From contig NMRA01000436.1 in assembly GCA_002633005.1 (NCBI GenBank), forward strand, positions 99,145 through 163,144: a stretch of 64,000 nucleotides of DNA, in the 5' to 3' direction. The position numbers were made by a program, and so were the translations under genes. This DNA comes from Phoronis australis. Taxonomy: Eukaryota > Phoronida > Phoronidae. Within the stretch, counting starts at the first letter, position 1, and every line of letters begins with the position of its first letter. The notes beneath the pieces are model-generated. The model was not told the DNA's origin and made no database searches. It saw only the letters and a program-made list of their open reading frames with translations. Positions 46,090-58,877 of this stretch are shown piece by piece.

Positions 46090-47290
46090 TACTCGCAGCT
46101 TTTTTGGCGCTTTCATTTTGTACAAATCATGAACATCTGTTACCACGAAAAATACCCAGCCAACAGAGTTCTTTGGCATTACGTCAGTTTGTACGTTCAC
46201 TTCCGGTGATTTGGCTGGCTAATTGGATTTTGAATTTAGTGACTGCTTAAGGCCACTGCACCAGTGATATAAATACATAAATAACATCAAATAACACCAA
46301 TTTGGATCATCAATATCTCAGTCTGATCAAGTCAAAATGTTAGAACTGGTGCAAATCAAACTACCATAACTCTGACGAAGGTTAGACAAACGACCTGTTG
46401 AATACATCTATAAAGCAAGTAATTTCAAGCCTGCTGTTGTAGCCTAGGAAGTTTACGGGTCAATCTGCTATTACAGGCCTGCGTGTATAAGGGAGTCCGC
46501 ATAGTCACTGGCCTTCAGTTGCATTCAACAAATATCTGAGAAATAACGGCGATAATTAGCTATCTTCGATAAAATCACAAAAACACGACAGTTGTTTTCT
46601 TAGCTCTGTTCAAAAGTCAAGAAGTCTGTCACATCCAACAACAATCCAAATATTCGTTTTTCGACTGTAAAACCGATAATGATATTAATCTAAAACCTGC
46701 ATTTCGCTATATTTTGCTGCCTCCAAAACGAAAATCGAATTAGGCTTTTCTTCTCATAAAACAAGACCCATTATATTATGCGCTGAGACAGGATTCGATT
46801 TAAGTTATCAGCCGAAGCCACAGGCTTTGCCTCCTGACGACCAGGACACTTGTCAGTAGATGACTCACGGATGAACGGGCATTATTTTGCTCAACATTTC
46901 CGACCGCCATCTGTGTACTTCCGGTCGTATTTTGAGAGCGTGCTCGGGTGTTTACCTGGCAACCTCGTGACCACTTGTGATTTTTACCAGGTCGCTAAAC
47001 AACATCTGATATCGAACTGCACGTGCATGAACAAATAGCTCATTAAGATGCTAAAATGACGACCCCTTAGTGTCAGTCACAGCGACAGTGTGTCCGGAAG
47101 GCGATTTACTCCAATGAAGCTTGAAAACACCTTTGGAATGTTCCACTTCTAACACGAGGCATTATCCAAAACTAAAGACTTCAAGGATTGTTTTAATACA
47201 AAAAAATGTTTCATCAAACAAGACTATTATTTAAACTCTCAGCAGTGCTTTTGATGTTTCATCATGAACATTTATACCAGATGAAATCGA
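46090..47290. other. No gene recognised
   Basis: Unassigned. I searched it on the minus strand for the missing last exon of Abitram and did not find a convincing match. Confidence 0.4.
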
Positions 47291-47310
47291 TTACCAAAAT
47301 ATTTTTAACA

Positions 47311-50300
47311 TTAATCACAATAATAATAACACAGTAGAAAGACAGAAATCCACAATGACACATCACAAACGCAAGCACACATTTCTCCGACTGAAAACTC
47401 AATTTCGCAAACCAAAAACACCAAATGTACTTTTCTCACCTGCATTTCCTTTAAAGAGGAAAAATGCAGACCATCTTTGGAGAAAAATGTCTCCTGATCC
47501 ATATTTACTATAATTTTATTTTTCGAATATGCAATAAATTCTAATTCTTTTCTGAAAGTGTTACAGATGGAGGTTCTACTTTCAACTTTCAACAGTATAT
47601 ATGCTTTCTGGCCAAAGCACGATAAGATTTAAAAGTTCATTCGCTTTTCCAGTTTTACCAAATAAACAGTAACAGTCTGAAAATCTATAGACGTTTTTTT
47701 GCGTGAATATAATATTCAGCTATTCTTTCTTAAATGGCTTAACAAGTGTGCAACCCCAAAATAAATGTTCTAAATTTTCAGGTTCATTCCTACACAAAGT
47801 ATATCGGTCAGTTGGAGAAATACCAATTTGCATTAATAAGTTATTTATTGCTAAATTGTATGTACAATTTTCATTTGAAACTGTCCGAGTCAAACATTTG
47901 CAGGCGATGTCATTAAGGTGGTTTAACAAAACCAGGTTTAAGACTTAACATTGGTCTTCCTAAACCTGGTATGTTAGACCTAGCTTGCATTTCACCAGCA
48001 TGGTTTAAAAGTCTGAAAGCCTGGTTTTGTTAGACCATAAAGTGGGTTTAGTAATACCAATTAAAGTATCCAAACCACCCTACTGTTCTGATCCCCATTA
48101 ACCCAACAAAGAAACAATTGAAGTGCTTCAATGAAACCTTGATCAAGTGTGTACCCAATGGCACACAGCAGTAGAACCAGTGCAGACATTCGCGAAATAG
48201 GGCTACAAGCTTTTCTCACGAGGAAAAATGTTCCCTCCCATAACTTATCAGAGAAAAAGCCAATGTCAAAGTCCAAATCAAGTCAATGTAAGCAGCAGGC
48301 TTGGAGAGATATTGCTCCAGAATAAAGGCCAGAAAGAAAATTTCATCAGTGAAAAATTTGCCCAGAAAAATCATGGTGAAGGATCCAGTGGCAGATCTAG
48401 GATATCATGAGATATTTTGTATTTTGTATTATCTTTGTGCAACACAAGTGCACACATTAAAGTACTTGCTCTGGATTACCGGTAACATACTAAATGCACT
48501 CATTTATTTCCGGGTTGTTTTACTTTTTTGCGGCCAAAGGGGGAGCACAAGAGCGGATCCAGCATTTTGAGTTTGGGGGGCCAGGGCAGAATATTAGCCA
48601 GGATTTTGCCCATCAGACATTCGCACCCCCGAACTGTCAAATGGAATCTAAGAGAATCTAAGGGGGGCCATGGCCCCCTTGGCCCCCTTCTAAATCCACC
48701 AATGAGGCAGAACCCCGGCCCGGCAACCTTAAATTGGGGACCAAATGAGATGGAAATAGGTCAGAATAATCATTATATGCCTTTTTAGTCATGCGCGTAG
48801 AGCTTGCCACGATGACGATAGAACCGTTATATTATGAGGAATCCGAAGGACACCCTTCAGTACGAACTGGTCTACAATACAGTACATATAGGCGGATCCA
48901 GGGGTTCAAGGGGTCCGGATGCCCTTTTCCCTTGATTTTAGTGACATCAAATCTATAATTTTCAAATTGTCGACCCATAACCTCCTTTTAAAAATCCTTG
49001 ATCCGACCCCCCCCGTTAAAAATTCTTGGTCCCCCTTGTTACCTTTGATCTTGTGTTGTCCTAAAATTGAATATTGAAAATAGTCCATCCTCGCTCTAAA
49101 ACTGTGCCGTAAATGCACACCACAGCATCATTCATTTACACCTATATCATACAAGTCTGCCATATTGAATAGTATTAAACTTAGGTCTGACCAAGTCTAA
49201 AGTTAAACTTGGTTTAAGATCTTAATACAGGTCTAAGTAATATAGACCTCGTTGGTGAAATGAAAACCAGGTTTAACATTTAAGAAATCAGCTGTTTAAG
49301 CACAAAAACACAAGTTTGAAAACATAACTTCCATTCGGACAATGATCTTGCAAAACCAAAAGTATTTTCCCATTTTTCTGATCCTGGTTTTTGAAATGAA
49401 GTTGTCAGAAAAATATCATTCATATCACGAGTAGCTTTTGAATTTTTTTGCCAAAATTTGCCATAGTTGTGTGATAACTGGTTGAGACACTATTGCACTT
49501 GAAAACGATATACTTTTGAAAGTTAATTTCAAGCAATTTTTCAGCCCCGTAATAAAGTGTAAAAAATGTTTAAAACCAAATTTGTCTGCAAAACTGTTGT
49601 ATGACGAGAAATTTCAGTTTCAGGCCCAATTATTTTATTCTATCATCTTTTTAATCATGTTACTTTAAGAGTTTTTATAATTAATAAAGGAAACTAAATG
49701 AACCAAGTTGAGACCACAATTTTTTTATTCTGAACCATTGTCTTACGAGAATTTTTATCATTTTTGTTACTCCAAATAAATTGAAAAAAATATTTTTCTC
49801 CTGTTGTTTGATAAAATCATCCTTTGGTGACTTAAGAAAAGATGTGTAAGCTTTGGCAACACTAAAGATTTCACCATAAATTTTTCCCACAACCTTGAGG
49901 TATCTTCTGCACCAAGAGCGTAAGATATTCTGAATATCAATAATTTTGCATTAAAGTTCAAACCAACCATGCCGTCCAGATTTACGCTAAATTTAATCCC
50001 CAAAGTTGAAAATTCTGTTTTTGACCATTTTAAAGTTTTTGCGAAAACAGGTATCCAGGGATCATACTTCCTGGTTCCAATCCATATACACTCGGTTGTT
50101 TCAATATTAGGTTTAAGACCTGAATACTTTGCAAGTTGGTTCAGAAGATCCAGAGCCATTTTAAGAAATTTTTAATAACCATATGTTACAATTGTTGTAT
50201 CATCCGCATACTGTAGAATTGTTACCTCTCTAGTCCCACAATTAATTCCCTTTACTTCAGCATTATCTCTAAACATGTAGCCCACGATTTCAGCCCAAAG

Positions 50301-51870
50301 CACAAACAAGTAAGGCAAGATTGGAACCCCTTGTTTGCTCCCTCGTTCAACTTTAAAAAAGTCTGAGGCAATGCCACTTTAAATGACGCAAAGCTGCGAG
50401 TTTTCAATTAACATTTTTAAGCTTTCACAAAAATGTCTCCAAACCCAAACACCGTAAGAACTTTAAACACAAAAATCCAGGACAATGAATCAAATGCTTT
50501 TTCAAAATCCACAGACTATTGTCACAAGACAGGGAAGTTTAGAGAGCACTTTTCAATTTCCACAATATCACTTGATATTCTTAATGCCACATGCCTTCAT
50601 TCTAGAAGCCTATAGTTCTTCCTAAATGATTTTAATTCACTTATTTTTTTGGTTCCTCAAATTTTCACCGAGGACTTTATCACCCTAGTTATTGTTGTAT
50701 TAACAAAGTTACGTTTTTCCAAGCCACAAAAACACTTTGTTGCCTTCTCACCTTCTTCAATCCAGCCATGAATTAATCCTTTTACATAATTTCCCGAATT
50801 TTTTCTAAATGGGCATTGCATTCCTGCATTAGTTTTTCATAAACTGATGCTTTCGTTTTTTGACACAATATTTGAAAAACTTCTATTTTTTAATTAATTC
50901 ATCTTGAACTTTTCGTTTTTGTCTTTTTTGCAGCATAAAATGGTATAGTAATTGTCCTGACGTTGTTCAATCAAGTTAACATCCTTCAATAATACTTCAT
51001 CAAAATGTTCCTTATTGTATGGCAGAGCAGAATATTCCTCAATAGTATCAAAGATCACATTTCTAACTTAAGTTACCTAATGCTCATTCTCCAACAGGCA
51101 ATTATTAACTCGCCAAAAACCGCGCCCTTTTTATAAATTGCTACAATTAAATGTAAGACAAATACTTGAATGATCTGTTCTGTAACCTGGACTAAGAGTT
51201 ATGACATCCACCATGTTCAAAAACTCATTGCTGATTATAAAATAGTCTAATCTAGACATTTTGCAAGGATTCTTTTTAAACCATGTGAAACACTGTTTCT
51301 CGGGATTTGTTATCTGCCATGGGTCAATCAGATTAAAAGAGCTTTTTAGATTCTCAATTTCCCTTTTCGAATTAGGGTTGTTTTGTTGTAAGTAATTGAA
51401 GCAAGCTAGATTATAATCTTGAACAACATTACAGTCATCACTAAAGACAACAAAATCCGACTCCAATTTGTCCATTTTATCTTTAATAGCTTGAAAAATT
51501 TCAGGATCATTGGCAATTGACCCATATAAATTCACAAGAAATATTTCATACTTTTCAATACAGAGTTCCAACTGCAAAACATTCATATTCAAAATTAATG
51601 TTAAATAAAATGCACACACCTCTAGAGTTTCATCCTATCCAGTGACTGAAATAACACTCTAACCCCCACTGAGTTCTCACTATGTTTTCAACATCACTTG
51701 TAAAATGAGTGTCTTGAAGATAAAAAATTGGATGTTTTAGTTGCTTCATACAGTTAAAAACATTTTTTGTTTCGAAAGGGAACCCAAATCTCTGCAATTT
51801 ATTGAGAAATACTAATCATGGTGTTGTGTAAGGACTGATATTACCCGCAAGTACGATGCACCGAAACCGA
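47311..51870 (-). pseudogene. L1-like ORF2: endonuclease, reverse transcriptase, zinc tail
   Basis: The AP endonuclease starts near 51830. It has FYLQDTHF near 51710, and in the 51619-51131 frame CFTWFKKNPCKMSRLDYFII and GYRTDHSSICLTF, with the SRLDY and DH residues of the catalytic site. In that frame the usual DFN asparagine block reads DDCNVVQD. RT blocks follow: GFEKAFDSLSW near 50510, RGSKQGVPILPYLFVLWAEI near 50330, and ILQYADDTTIV near 50195. Then come SGLKPNIETTECIWIG and TLGIKFSVNL (50159-49767). After the insertion, the 47929-47720 frame ends with LCRNEPENLEHLFWGC, the zf-RVT motif. KVESRTSICNTFRKELEFIA (47592-47311) is the tail. Multiple stops and shifts. Confidence 0.9.
47935..49285. 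mobile_element. Repeats nested inside the L1-like ORF2
   Basis: The edges resemble each other in inverted and direct fashion: AAACCAGGTTTAAGACTTAA and CACCAGCATGGTTT on the left, and TTGGTGAAATGAAAACCAGG with TTTAAC on the right. They split ORF2 between the RT C-terminal domain and the zf-RVT motif. Inside are G/C-run fragments that look like edges of the tRNA-cored repeat (near 48385, 48546-48704 and 48891-49030). At least two insertion events are likely. Confidence 0.6.
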
Positions 51871-52316
51871 GAGCTAAAAGTAATAACCAAAACTGCTTGA
51901 GGCAAGGGAGAGTACTTGGCAAATAGCAATTTGTCAAATGACAAGTACAATCACACACACACTCAAACTGGGCATTATGAAACACATGCACAAGCAAAAA
52001 TACAAAGCAAATCGAAACCAAAACAGCAAGAGATGCACAGCATGGTGCACTTGCTAAACTCAGCATGGTGTCATGTCAGAGAGTGCAACAGACCAACAAA
52101 CAACAACCATCATTCACTGGAGGACAGCAGTCCCAGACAGGGGATCACACTCAAATCCTACAAATCTGAATAACTTAATTTGAATATGAAGTAATTATCT
52201 AATCAGGTATACACTTGACAATCAAATGTGCACTCAGTACTACTTGACAGTACATTTCATGACAAGAAATATTAAATTTTACTCCATCACCGAAACATAA
52301 AAAAACAAAAATAATA

Positions 52317-52468
52317 GACTGTTGGCATTAAAAAAGACTGTTGGCATTAAAAAAGACTGTTGGCATTAAAAAAGACTGTTGGCATTAAAAAAGACTGTTG
52401 GCATTAAAAAAGACTGTTGGCATTAAAAAAGACTGTTGGCATTAAAAAAGACTGTTGGCATTAAAAAA
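52317..52468. repeat. 19-bp tandem repeat, eight copies
   Basis: GACTGTTGGCATTAAAAAA repeats eight times without visible change. It lies just past the stop of the L1-like ORF1 (52489-52491), in the spacer before ORF2. Confidence 0.97.
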
Positions 52469-52488
52469 GACACCCCGAGAGTTCTTAG

Positions 52489-53242
52489 TTAACTGTAACG
52501 AGCAATGTTTTTCACTGGGTCAGGAATAGCGTCCAAATTCTTGAGAGTATCAAATTTTCCCTCTATAATCAGTTTATCTCTCTTCAATGAGGCTTTCATT
52601 TTCAAACCTTTTGCAGCCTTGAGGTCCTGGAACAGAATTTTTCTACTCACAACCAGGTCCTTGGAGAAATCTTCCCTTACCTAGAAATCAGAGCCTTTCA
52701 ACTTAAACCGAGCACCCCAAACAGTCTCTCTGCTTGTAGACAGCGAACTGTGCCATAATAGGTCTTGGTTTTGTTTTTTCTTGCTTTTGCTCAACCTGTG
52801 CACTCACTCAAAGCATAAACCATCCACTTGAAGCCTAACATCTTAATAAAAGCCTGGACAACATCCTTACATCATTCCACTTCTTTTTCTTGCAGTCCGG
52901 AAAACAGCAAATTGCTGCATCATGAGTGGTATTCTAGGTTTATACATTTTTCTCTCAATTGTCTGTTGATGTTTTGGCACTCTAACAACCCCTGGTCAAT
53001 AAGTTCTTCATTTTTTTGGACTGCTTCATCAGCTGAGTTGATTGCATAGTCTATTGACTAAACGACATTCTTCAACTAGCTACTAATAGAGCCCGGCTTG
53101 ACCCTGAACGTCGCAAACCACGAGGGTTCGGTTATGTAATTTTGCGAACAAATTCAGAAACCGATGTACAACTCTTGTCAATATCACTTCCACTTACATT
53201 TTCTGCTACCTGGCTCATACTTCTAGTCTGCCTGGCCTCCAT
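52489..53242 (-). pseudogene. L1-like ORF1 (RNA-binding protein), broken
   Basis: A plausible ATG is at 53240-53242, beginning MEARQTRSMSQVAENV. The C-terminal part near 52770-52490 reads EKTKPRPIMAQFAVYKQRD, then EDFSKDLVVSRKILFQDLKA and KASLKRDKLIIEGKFDTL, ending at TAA. This matches the RRM plus C-terminal domain of L1-type ORF1 proteins, which coat element RNA. The part between is interrupted by several stops. Confidence 0.8.
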
Positions 53243-53319
53243 TTGAGTTCGTAAAAGACGAATATGGTCAGAGCGCTGCGAGTAACGATCTTACTGTCTC
53301 GCCATTTTAACTGGAAGTC

Positions 53320-54990
53320 AGTTGATTACTAAAAGTACATGTATTCTGACTCATGATTTAGTTTCAAATGAATGCACCTTTGTATTTTTTTGCTAAAAAT
53401 ACTGTCATGTGACTGGTCTTTGATAATTGACATACATTGAGAAAATTAAATTCTAAATTATTTTTTACTTATAAATTATAGCTACATATTTTCATTAAGT
53501 TATGTTATAGACAAAGTTGCACAAAAAGTGTTACAAACAAACCAGTTGTTTGTAAACTTTTAACATGTCAACATACTACTTACACACCTAGATACTTTTT
53601 ATCTACTTACATTCCATAAGTTTGAATAAAATAAGATTATGAAAGAAACATTTGTGCTATACCTTCCAGTGAGACAGCCTGCTCAAAATTTTGACCTATT
53701 ATCCCAGACAGAGGTCACGAAACTATAGAATAATCCCCAAGGTTTCATTAAGGAATTTAATCATAACATATATAGACACTAACTTGAGAAAAAAAAAACG
53801 TCTGTCAACTGTCTCCCATAAATTGAGAAAATACTTGCAGCAAAATGTGAAGTCATTCAATGTCCTGAGCCAGGGAACTTGGCTAACAGTCACGTGAAAA
53901 AATGAAATGCATCCTGAAGTCAAACTTTTGACTGAAAATTACCTAATGAGTCACTCATTATTTCTATTAAACAGTATGTTACTATAATTTCATTTAAATT
54001 TGCATTTTTAAAAGGGAAAGCCCAAAGCTGCCCTGAACACCCTCGTTAGAACAAGAAATTCGCAGGTATGGCCTATTCAACTATTAACTGAATATCCCAT
54101 ACTCTAGTACCATTCAAAAACTTTTGGCATATCTCATGGTGTCTCACCATTGCAAACATTTTTTGAAAGAATACGAAAATGTGGAGCACAGATAACAAAA
54201 TACAATTACCGATGGAAAAATAAAGCATGCATATTTTGTCCTTCTAGTCATACAGGACAGCCAATAACAAGTCAGCAATTTTTGAAGCAGTATCCTCAAG
54301 AAATTCATTGAGGCTTAAATTGTCGATCCTCAGCCTCATTTGAAACTCCAAAATGGTGGTTTGTAACACTTTACTTAGAGCAAAGGCTCGTTTGGCAAAG
54401 AACCAAAGAGAAAAAATTGCATAAAGACTTCTTCTGGAGTCATAATAAACTCTGTAATTATGTAACTTTGTGACCATCAAACATTAAAGTTCATGGAAAG
54501 GTTCTCCCAATAACCTTGAAATTGCACAAACAAATAAAAATGTCACCCATTCTTGTTGACATTTTCAAAGTCATGACTTTGCCTGGGAACAAAGAAATCT
54601 TCCCCAGAATAATGAGATCCTACCTCCAATGAAGCGTGTTTCAGTGAATTACGACCGATTTAGCAAAGAATTCCACCTCACTAATTGATACTCCCACCAA
54701 GCCCACTGGCAAAAGAGTCCATTGTGAATTTAGATTGTTGTAGACCTTCTCTGTTTATTTTAACCAAACTGTCTTCCCAGTAATGAAATGGGTAAACATG
54801 ATACTATAGTTAAGTGAATAGTGTACCTCAAAATTTTAATACCTACATTCTAAGTAGGAAATACCATAGTATATACACAAGACAACAGAGCTGATCCTGG
54901 TTATCAAATAACAAAAATGTTAAGATCAGCAGCAATGCCTACAACTGAATTTCAAGATAATTAATGTTGATTTCTAATTTACCATGTGAC
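53320..54990. other. No gene recognised
   Basis: AT-rich DNA. The minus-strand frame 54244-54480 (78 codons) has no motif that I recognise. The last exon of Abitram would be expected somewhere downstream of 56356 on the minus strand, and I could not identify it here. Confidence 0.4.
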
Positions 54991-54991
54991 G

Positions 54992-55149
54992 ACTAAAATA
55001 TTAGACATTTTACTCTACACTCTATGAGTAGAGCGTGACATGTGAATGAATGTCCTATCGCCAGTAGTGTACTAAAATATTAGACATTTTACTCTACACT
55101 CTATCAGTAGAGCGTGACATGTGAATGAATGTCCTATCACCAGTAGTGT
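54992..55149. repeat. 79-bp direct duplication
   Basis: The block starting ACTAAAATATTAGACATTTT occurs twice in tandem, at 54992 and 55071, with two or so base differences. Each unit contains the inverted pair CTCTACACTCTAT / AGTAGAGCG. Confidence 0.93.
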
Positions 55150-55212
55150 ACTTAAAAGCAAAAGTGGCAGTTCCACAAGACATTTTGATTCATTCCTAGT
55201 GTCACAATATAA

Positions 55213-56304
55213 CAGGGGTTGGCAACATTTTAGCTATTAGTGCCTTATTTCACACAACTTTGGTGCCAGGGGCCACAGCATGCAAAAGAAAATTAGCCAC
55301 AATTTCGAGTGACAATTTAAAGATTCTCTAGATTTTCTTTGCATTCAAAAGTTTAGAACATAAATGAGTCACATTTATCAAATGATGGTTATTAAATTAA
55401 GGACATTGTGTAAATCAGCCCTATTCTACATAACATATACATTGCGATTTTCACTTCCATTTTTTAATATCATAAGAAGTAAAGTTTAATGGTGTTAATC
55501 ACGGACAGTTACTGTGTTGTTGCACTGACAGAAATAGAAATAATCAACTAAAAACATCATTTGGGCATCCCATTTTAAATAAATTTGTTTGCGTTAAATT
55601 CATTTCACCAAATATTTTACTAAACTGAAGCAGATATGGTACACATGTATCTTCAAGTGTCTTTGTGAACACAGAATGTGCACTTCCGACATGTTTGAAG
55701 TCACACAGTGGCACGTGCTTCTAGTTGACCAGCTTGAGAATGCAAGCCAATGCTTCTCAGGAAAATCAATGGCCGCAATGACAGTAAACACAGTCTACTG
55801 GTAGTTGTGTTCCTTATTTTTCCTAAAAATACAATTTAGCTAAGGAAAGGCTTCATAGTCTTTGCCAAAAGTTTGAATAAAACTGCTTTCATTAGCTGAA
55901 CTTGAAACGTTTTAATTAGATTTACTTTGCAGTAATTTGTTACAACAGGCAGTATTGTAGGGTCTCAGTGGTTCCTAGGGATTGTGCATCTGCTTCAGGA
56001 AATGATTGTACAAGTGAATGCCTTACCAGCATGTTTCATGACTATGCTATCTAGCAAGATATCCCTGAGTTGGTGAGCTTACATTTACTTGTGGGGGTCA
56101 GCTTAGATAGTACAAGAATCAGGTTTATTGATAAAGGCCAGGGGGCCTCCTAAGTCTAATTTCACAATGTGTGGTTGCCATGAATTGCAAACACTTATTA
56201 AATAAGAATACAAAAGGACATTCATTGTAGGCCAAACAACCATTGCACATAAGCAAAGTTATGAAACAGATGAGAACTGAGAGCCTGTGGGTTAGCAACC
56301 CCTG
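55213..56304. mobile_element. Element with hAT-type terminal repeats (about 1.09 kb)
   Basis: Left end CAGGGGTTGGCAAC; right end, reverse-complemented, CAGGGGTTGCTAACCC. CAGGGGT-type ends are typical of hAT elements. The 8-bp flanks (CAATATAA and TTGTATGA) do not match, so the duplication has decayed or the boundary is off. No transposase is recognisable. The open frame 55600-55791 (minus) may be a trace of one. Confidence 0.7.
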
Positions 56305-56355
56305 TTGTATGAGAAGCTAAGCTACAATAAATATAAACAGCAAATTGTGCAATAC

Positions 56356-57657
56356 CTTAGTTTGTAGAAGGCTGGCATTGTCTACCAAGTTTTCATTGAC
56401 CTCCATCAAATGTCCACGTAAGCAACTGTAGATTTTGTATTTGGAGTTATCTGCACATGTCACTTCGCACAAAACTGAGTCTTTACCAAGGGCCTGAGCT
56501 CCCTGAAAATAAGAATTACTTTATTTAATCAATCAATCAATCAAACATTTCCGTAACCAGTAAATAAGTATTTTCTGACTTTTTGTGACGAGCATTTACA
56601 CCACTGTCTTATTGGCACATTTATGCACACAAAGCTAATAAGTATCAAACAACAATGTGTCTTGTAAAAAGCTTTTGCCGAAGTACCAGATGCGGACAAA
56701 AACTAATACATTACTTTGCAAATTAAATCAAAACTTAACAGATTCATTAGACAATCAAGAGCAAAATCTGTGCTGAATAACACAGAACCAAGACACAGAG
56801 GAAGCACTTATAGTAAGAAATCTTGGCTTATGGAAAGGCAAATAATTTAACATTTCAACCTCACTGACCAAGCACTTCAGTAGCAACCATTTTACTAAAC
56901 ATTAGAAACGTCGCAGACATAGTCACGGAACACTCGTGTTTTACTCCAGTGATTTATATGTAGCATGGCCTTTTTGCAAGTTTCTCAGACCTAAGAAATG
57001 CACCCCTGCTTCAACTTTTACAAAAACTAACTAAAAAGGCATCAGCTTGTCAGAATGGCGAAAATTTTTTCTCAGAGCAACGTCTCACATCTCTCCTCCA
57101 ACCTTTGTAGCTCTCCTTCCTGTCGAGTTCAACTTACACACAAACACACAAACACACATAGACACATGCACACACACAGCAACCCCAGCCACTAACAGAA
57201 ACTTGAAGGAAGGTGCTAATTTTAACTGAAAATTGAATTGTTGACGTGTTTTGAAGTTTTTGACAACAGTGGCATTTTTGGAAAACATTTTAAAAACATG
57301 TGATTTTTGAAAACTACAAATTAAGTAGAAATAAAAATCTGACTCAAAAACATTTCCTTTTATTCTTAAGTTTTGAGTCATGCCTAACATGATATGTAAT
57401 AGCAAAATTTTAGCCATTTTCAAGAGGAACGTGCAATAAAAAATCAGCTTTCTACCTGCTGACTCAGAAACTCCTGATATCAGGAAGTAAGCAGTGTTTT
57501 GACTACGATAAACCAACAATGACAAACCTTTTTGCCTTTTCCAGAAACCTTGTTTTCAAGTCGGTTGATTTTTCCGCCAACATTGAAGTCCACTTTGGCG
57601 ACTTGTTTACTACAGGCTACTATTGGGTGAGTTTGGGCAATGGTCACTACACAGATC
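56356..57657 (-). CDS. ABITRAM: Abitram (FAM206A/Simiate), two internal exons
   Basis: Two minus-strand exons with correct splice signals and phases. The first (57657-57528, 130 bp) follows a CTTTAG acceptor, starts with the third base of a codon, encodes ICVVTIAQTHPIV and NRLENKVSGKGKK, and ends AAG/GTTTGT. The second (56502-56356, 147 bp, 49 codons) follows TTTTCAG, encodes GAQALGKDSVLCEVTCADNS then KYKIYSCLRGHLMEVNENLV, and ends AAG/GTATTG. These match the conserved stretches RICVITLAESHPV, LQNKVSGKFKRGAQ and SSCVRGRLMEVNENIL of vertebrate Abitram. The family is reported as an actin-binding, nuclear-speckle-associated regulator with a GcvH-like fold. The upstream exons and the last exon (the YIAVVLPKFEE region) were not found. 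An hAT-type element ends 52 bp downstream of the second exon. Confidence 0.9.
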
Positions 57658-57659
57658 CT

Positions 57660-58640
57660 AAAGAGCACACAAACACTGAGACAAATGTGTGATAACAATT
57701 GATGATGCATTAAAACATAGCAACTAGCACTTACATGACTGAAACAAATTCCACAATCTCAGAGTTAAAATTTAATTGTTTTCACAACAAAAAGTTGACG
57801 TCTGACTATAATTTGATTGACTTTGTGTGTCAATTTCAAGGCAGTGAAAGATTTGCAGACATCAAAGACTGCAAATACATGTATATATACTCTTGTGGGA
57901 GTGCAAACAGCGGGTTAAAGTAGAGTGTAACGGCTTCGAGAAGGTAGACTTACAGGAAGATGAACCGTCAACACTTAATGTAAGTCAATTTGTCATATTT
58001 TAATAAAAGTACTGAAAAATGTGATTAGTTCTGCAAAATGAAATAAATAAGAACAACTCCTCAAATCAGAAGTGCTGCAAAATTGTGAAACGACAAATGT
58101 CTGATGAGGCTGTTCCCGAGAACATTTGTTTTTTGCAAAATTTAGCACAAAGGAAGGTGCATTGATAGCAAAACAGTGGTATAACTAACACACTCAAATT
58201 TTATTTGTTGTAATGCTTGAGGAGTAATTTCAAAAACGCTGTTGCTGTTTTCTAAAACATCGTTTCATTTTTGCTTGATGCAACTTTCAATTTTTTCACG
58301 TACTTCATAAAAGTTTCATTTTGCTACTCTCTCATGTGAAAGTGGAACATTGAAAGAAAAAAATCATGACAGTGTCTTGGAAACCAGTGCATAAGGCAAA
58401 GTATGTGAAAATTATATACGAATCCAATCAATGGTTTCTTCAAATATGAACAATTTTGTATGGTCCTAAATAACTTTAAGGATACCAAACCCGTTTAGCC
58501 TCTTCGCAGATCGTAAAAATGACTTTCCCATCCAGTTCTCTGAACAAAATAATGCTCCGTAACCCTCGATAACCATCAAAAGTTTGGATAAAAATTTGAA
58601 AACTACTTTCAAAGTCTGCTAAATGGGCAAGCGTGACTTA
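57660..58640. other. No gene recognised; upstream part of the Abitram locus
   Basis: This should contain intron and possibly an upstream exon of the minus-strand Abitram gene. I could not identify the exon that encodes its N-terminal region. Confidence 0.4.
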
Positions 58641-58647
58641 TGCTTCC

Positions 58648-58877
58648 AGTGAATTACAACTGTGATAAATGACCACACCAATGGTGCACTAGCAGTGAAT
58701 TACAACTGTGATAAATGACCACACCAATGGTGCACTAGCAGTGAATTACAACTGTGATAAATGACCACACCAATGGTGCACTAGCAGTGAATTACAACTG
58801 TGAGAAATGACCACACCAATGGTGCACTAGCAGTGAATTACAACTGTGAGAAATGACCACACCAATGGTGCACTAGC
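58648..58877. repeat. 46-bp tandem repeat, five copies
   Basis: The unit starts AGTGAATTACAACTGTGATA and ends CAATGGTGCACTAGC. Copies start at 58648, 58694, 58740, 58786 and 58832. The last two share a GATAAA to GAGAAA change, which shows the direction of local duplication. Confidence 0.97.

Larger units (their letters stand above)
47295..53310 (-). mobile_element. L1-like non-LTR retrotransposon with nested insertion
   Basis: On the minus strand the order is ORF1, then an AP-type endonuclease, reverse transcriptase, a zinc-binding motif and a C-terminal tail, followed by a TTATTATTATTGTG-like 3' tail near 47310-47325. Two-ORF layout, an ORF1 of the transposase_22 type and RT motifs with QYADDT put it in the broad L1/Tx1 group. 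About 1.35 kb of other repeats is inserted between 47935 and 49285. All reading frames are broken. Confidence 0.85.

Noticed and set aside
52317-52468. CRISPR-like array
   Set aside because: The repeats are contiguous with no unique spacers, and the genome is animal. The same reasoning applies to the arrays at 14099-14692 and 58648-58877.
54244-54480. 78-codon minus-strand frame as the last exon of Abitram
   Set aside because: It lacks the conserved YIAVVLPKFEE-type region and a suitable acceptor with matching phase.
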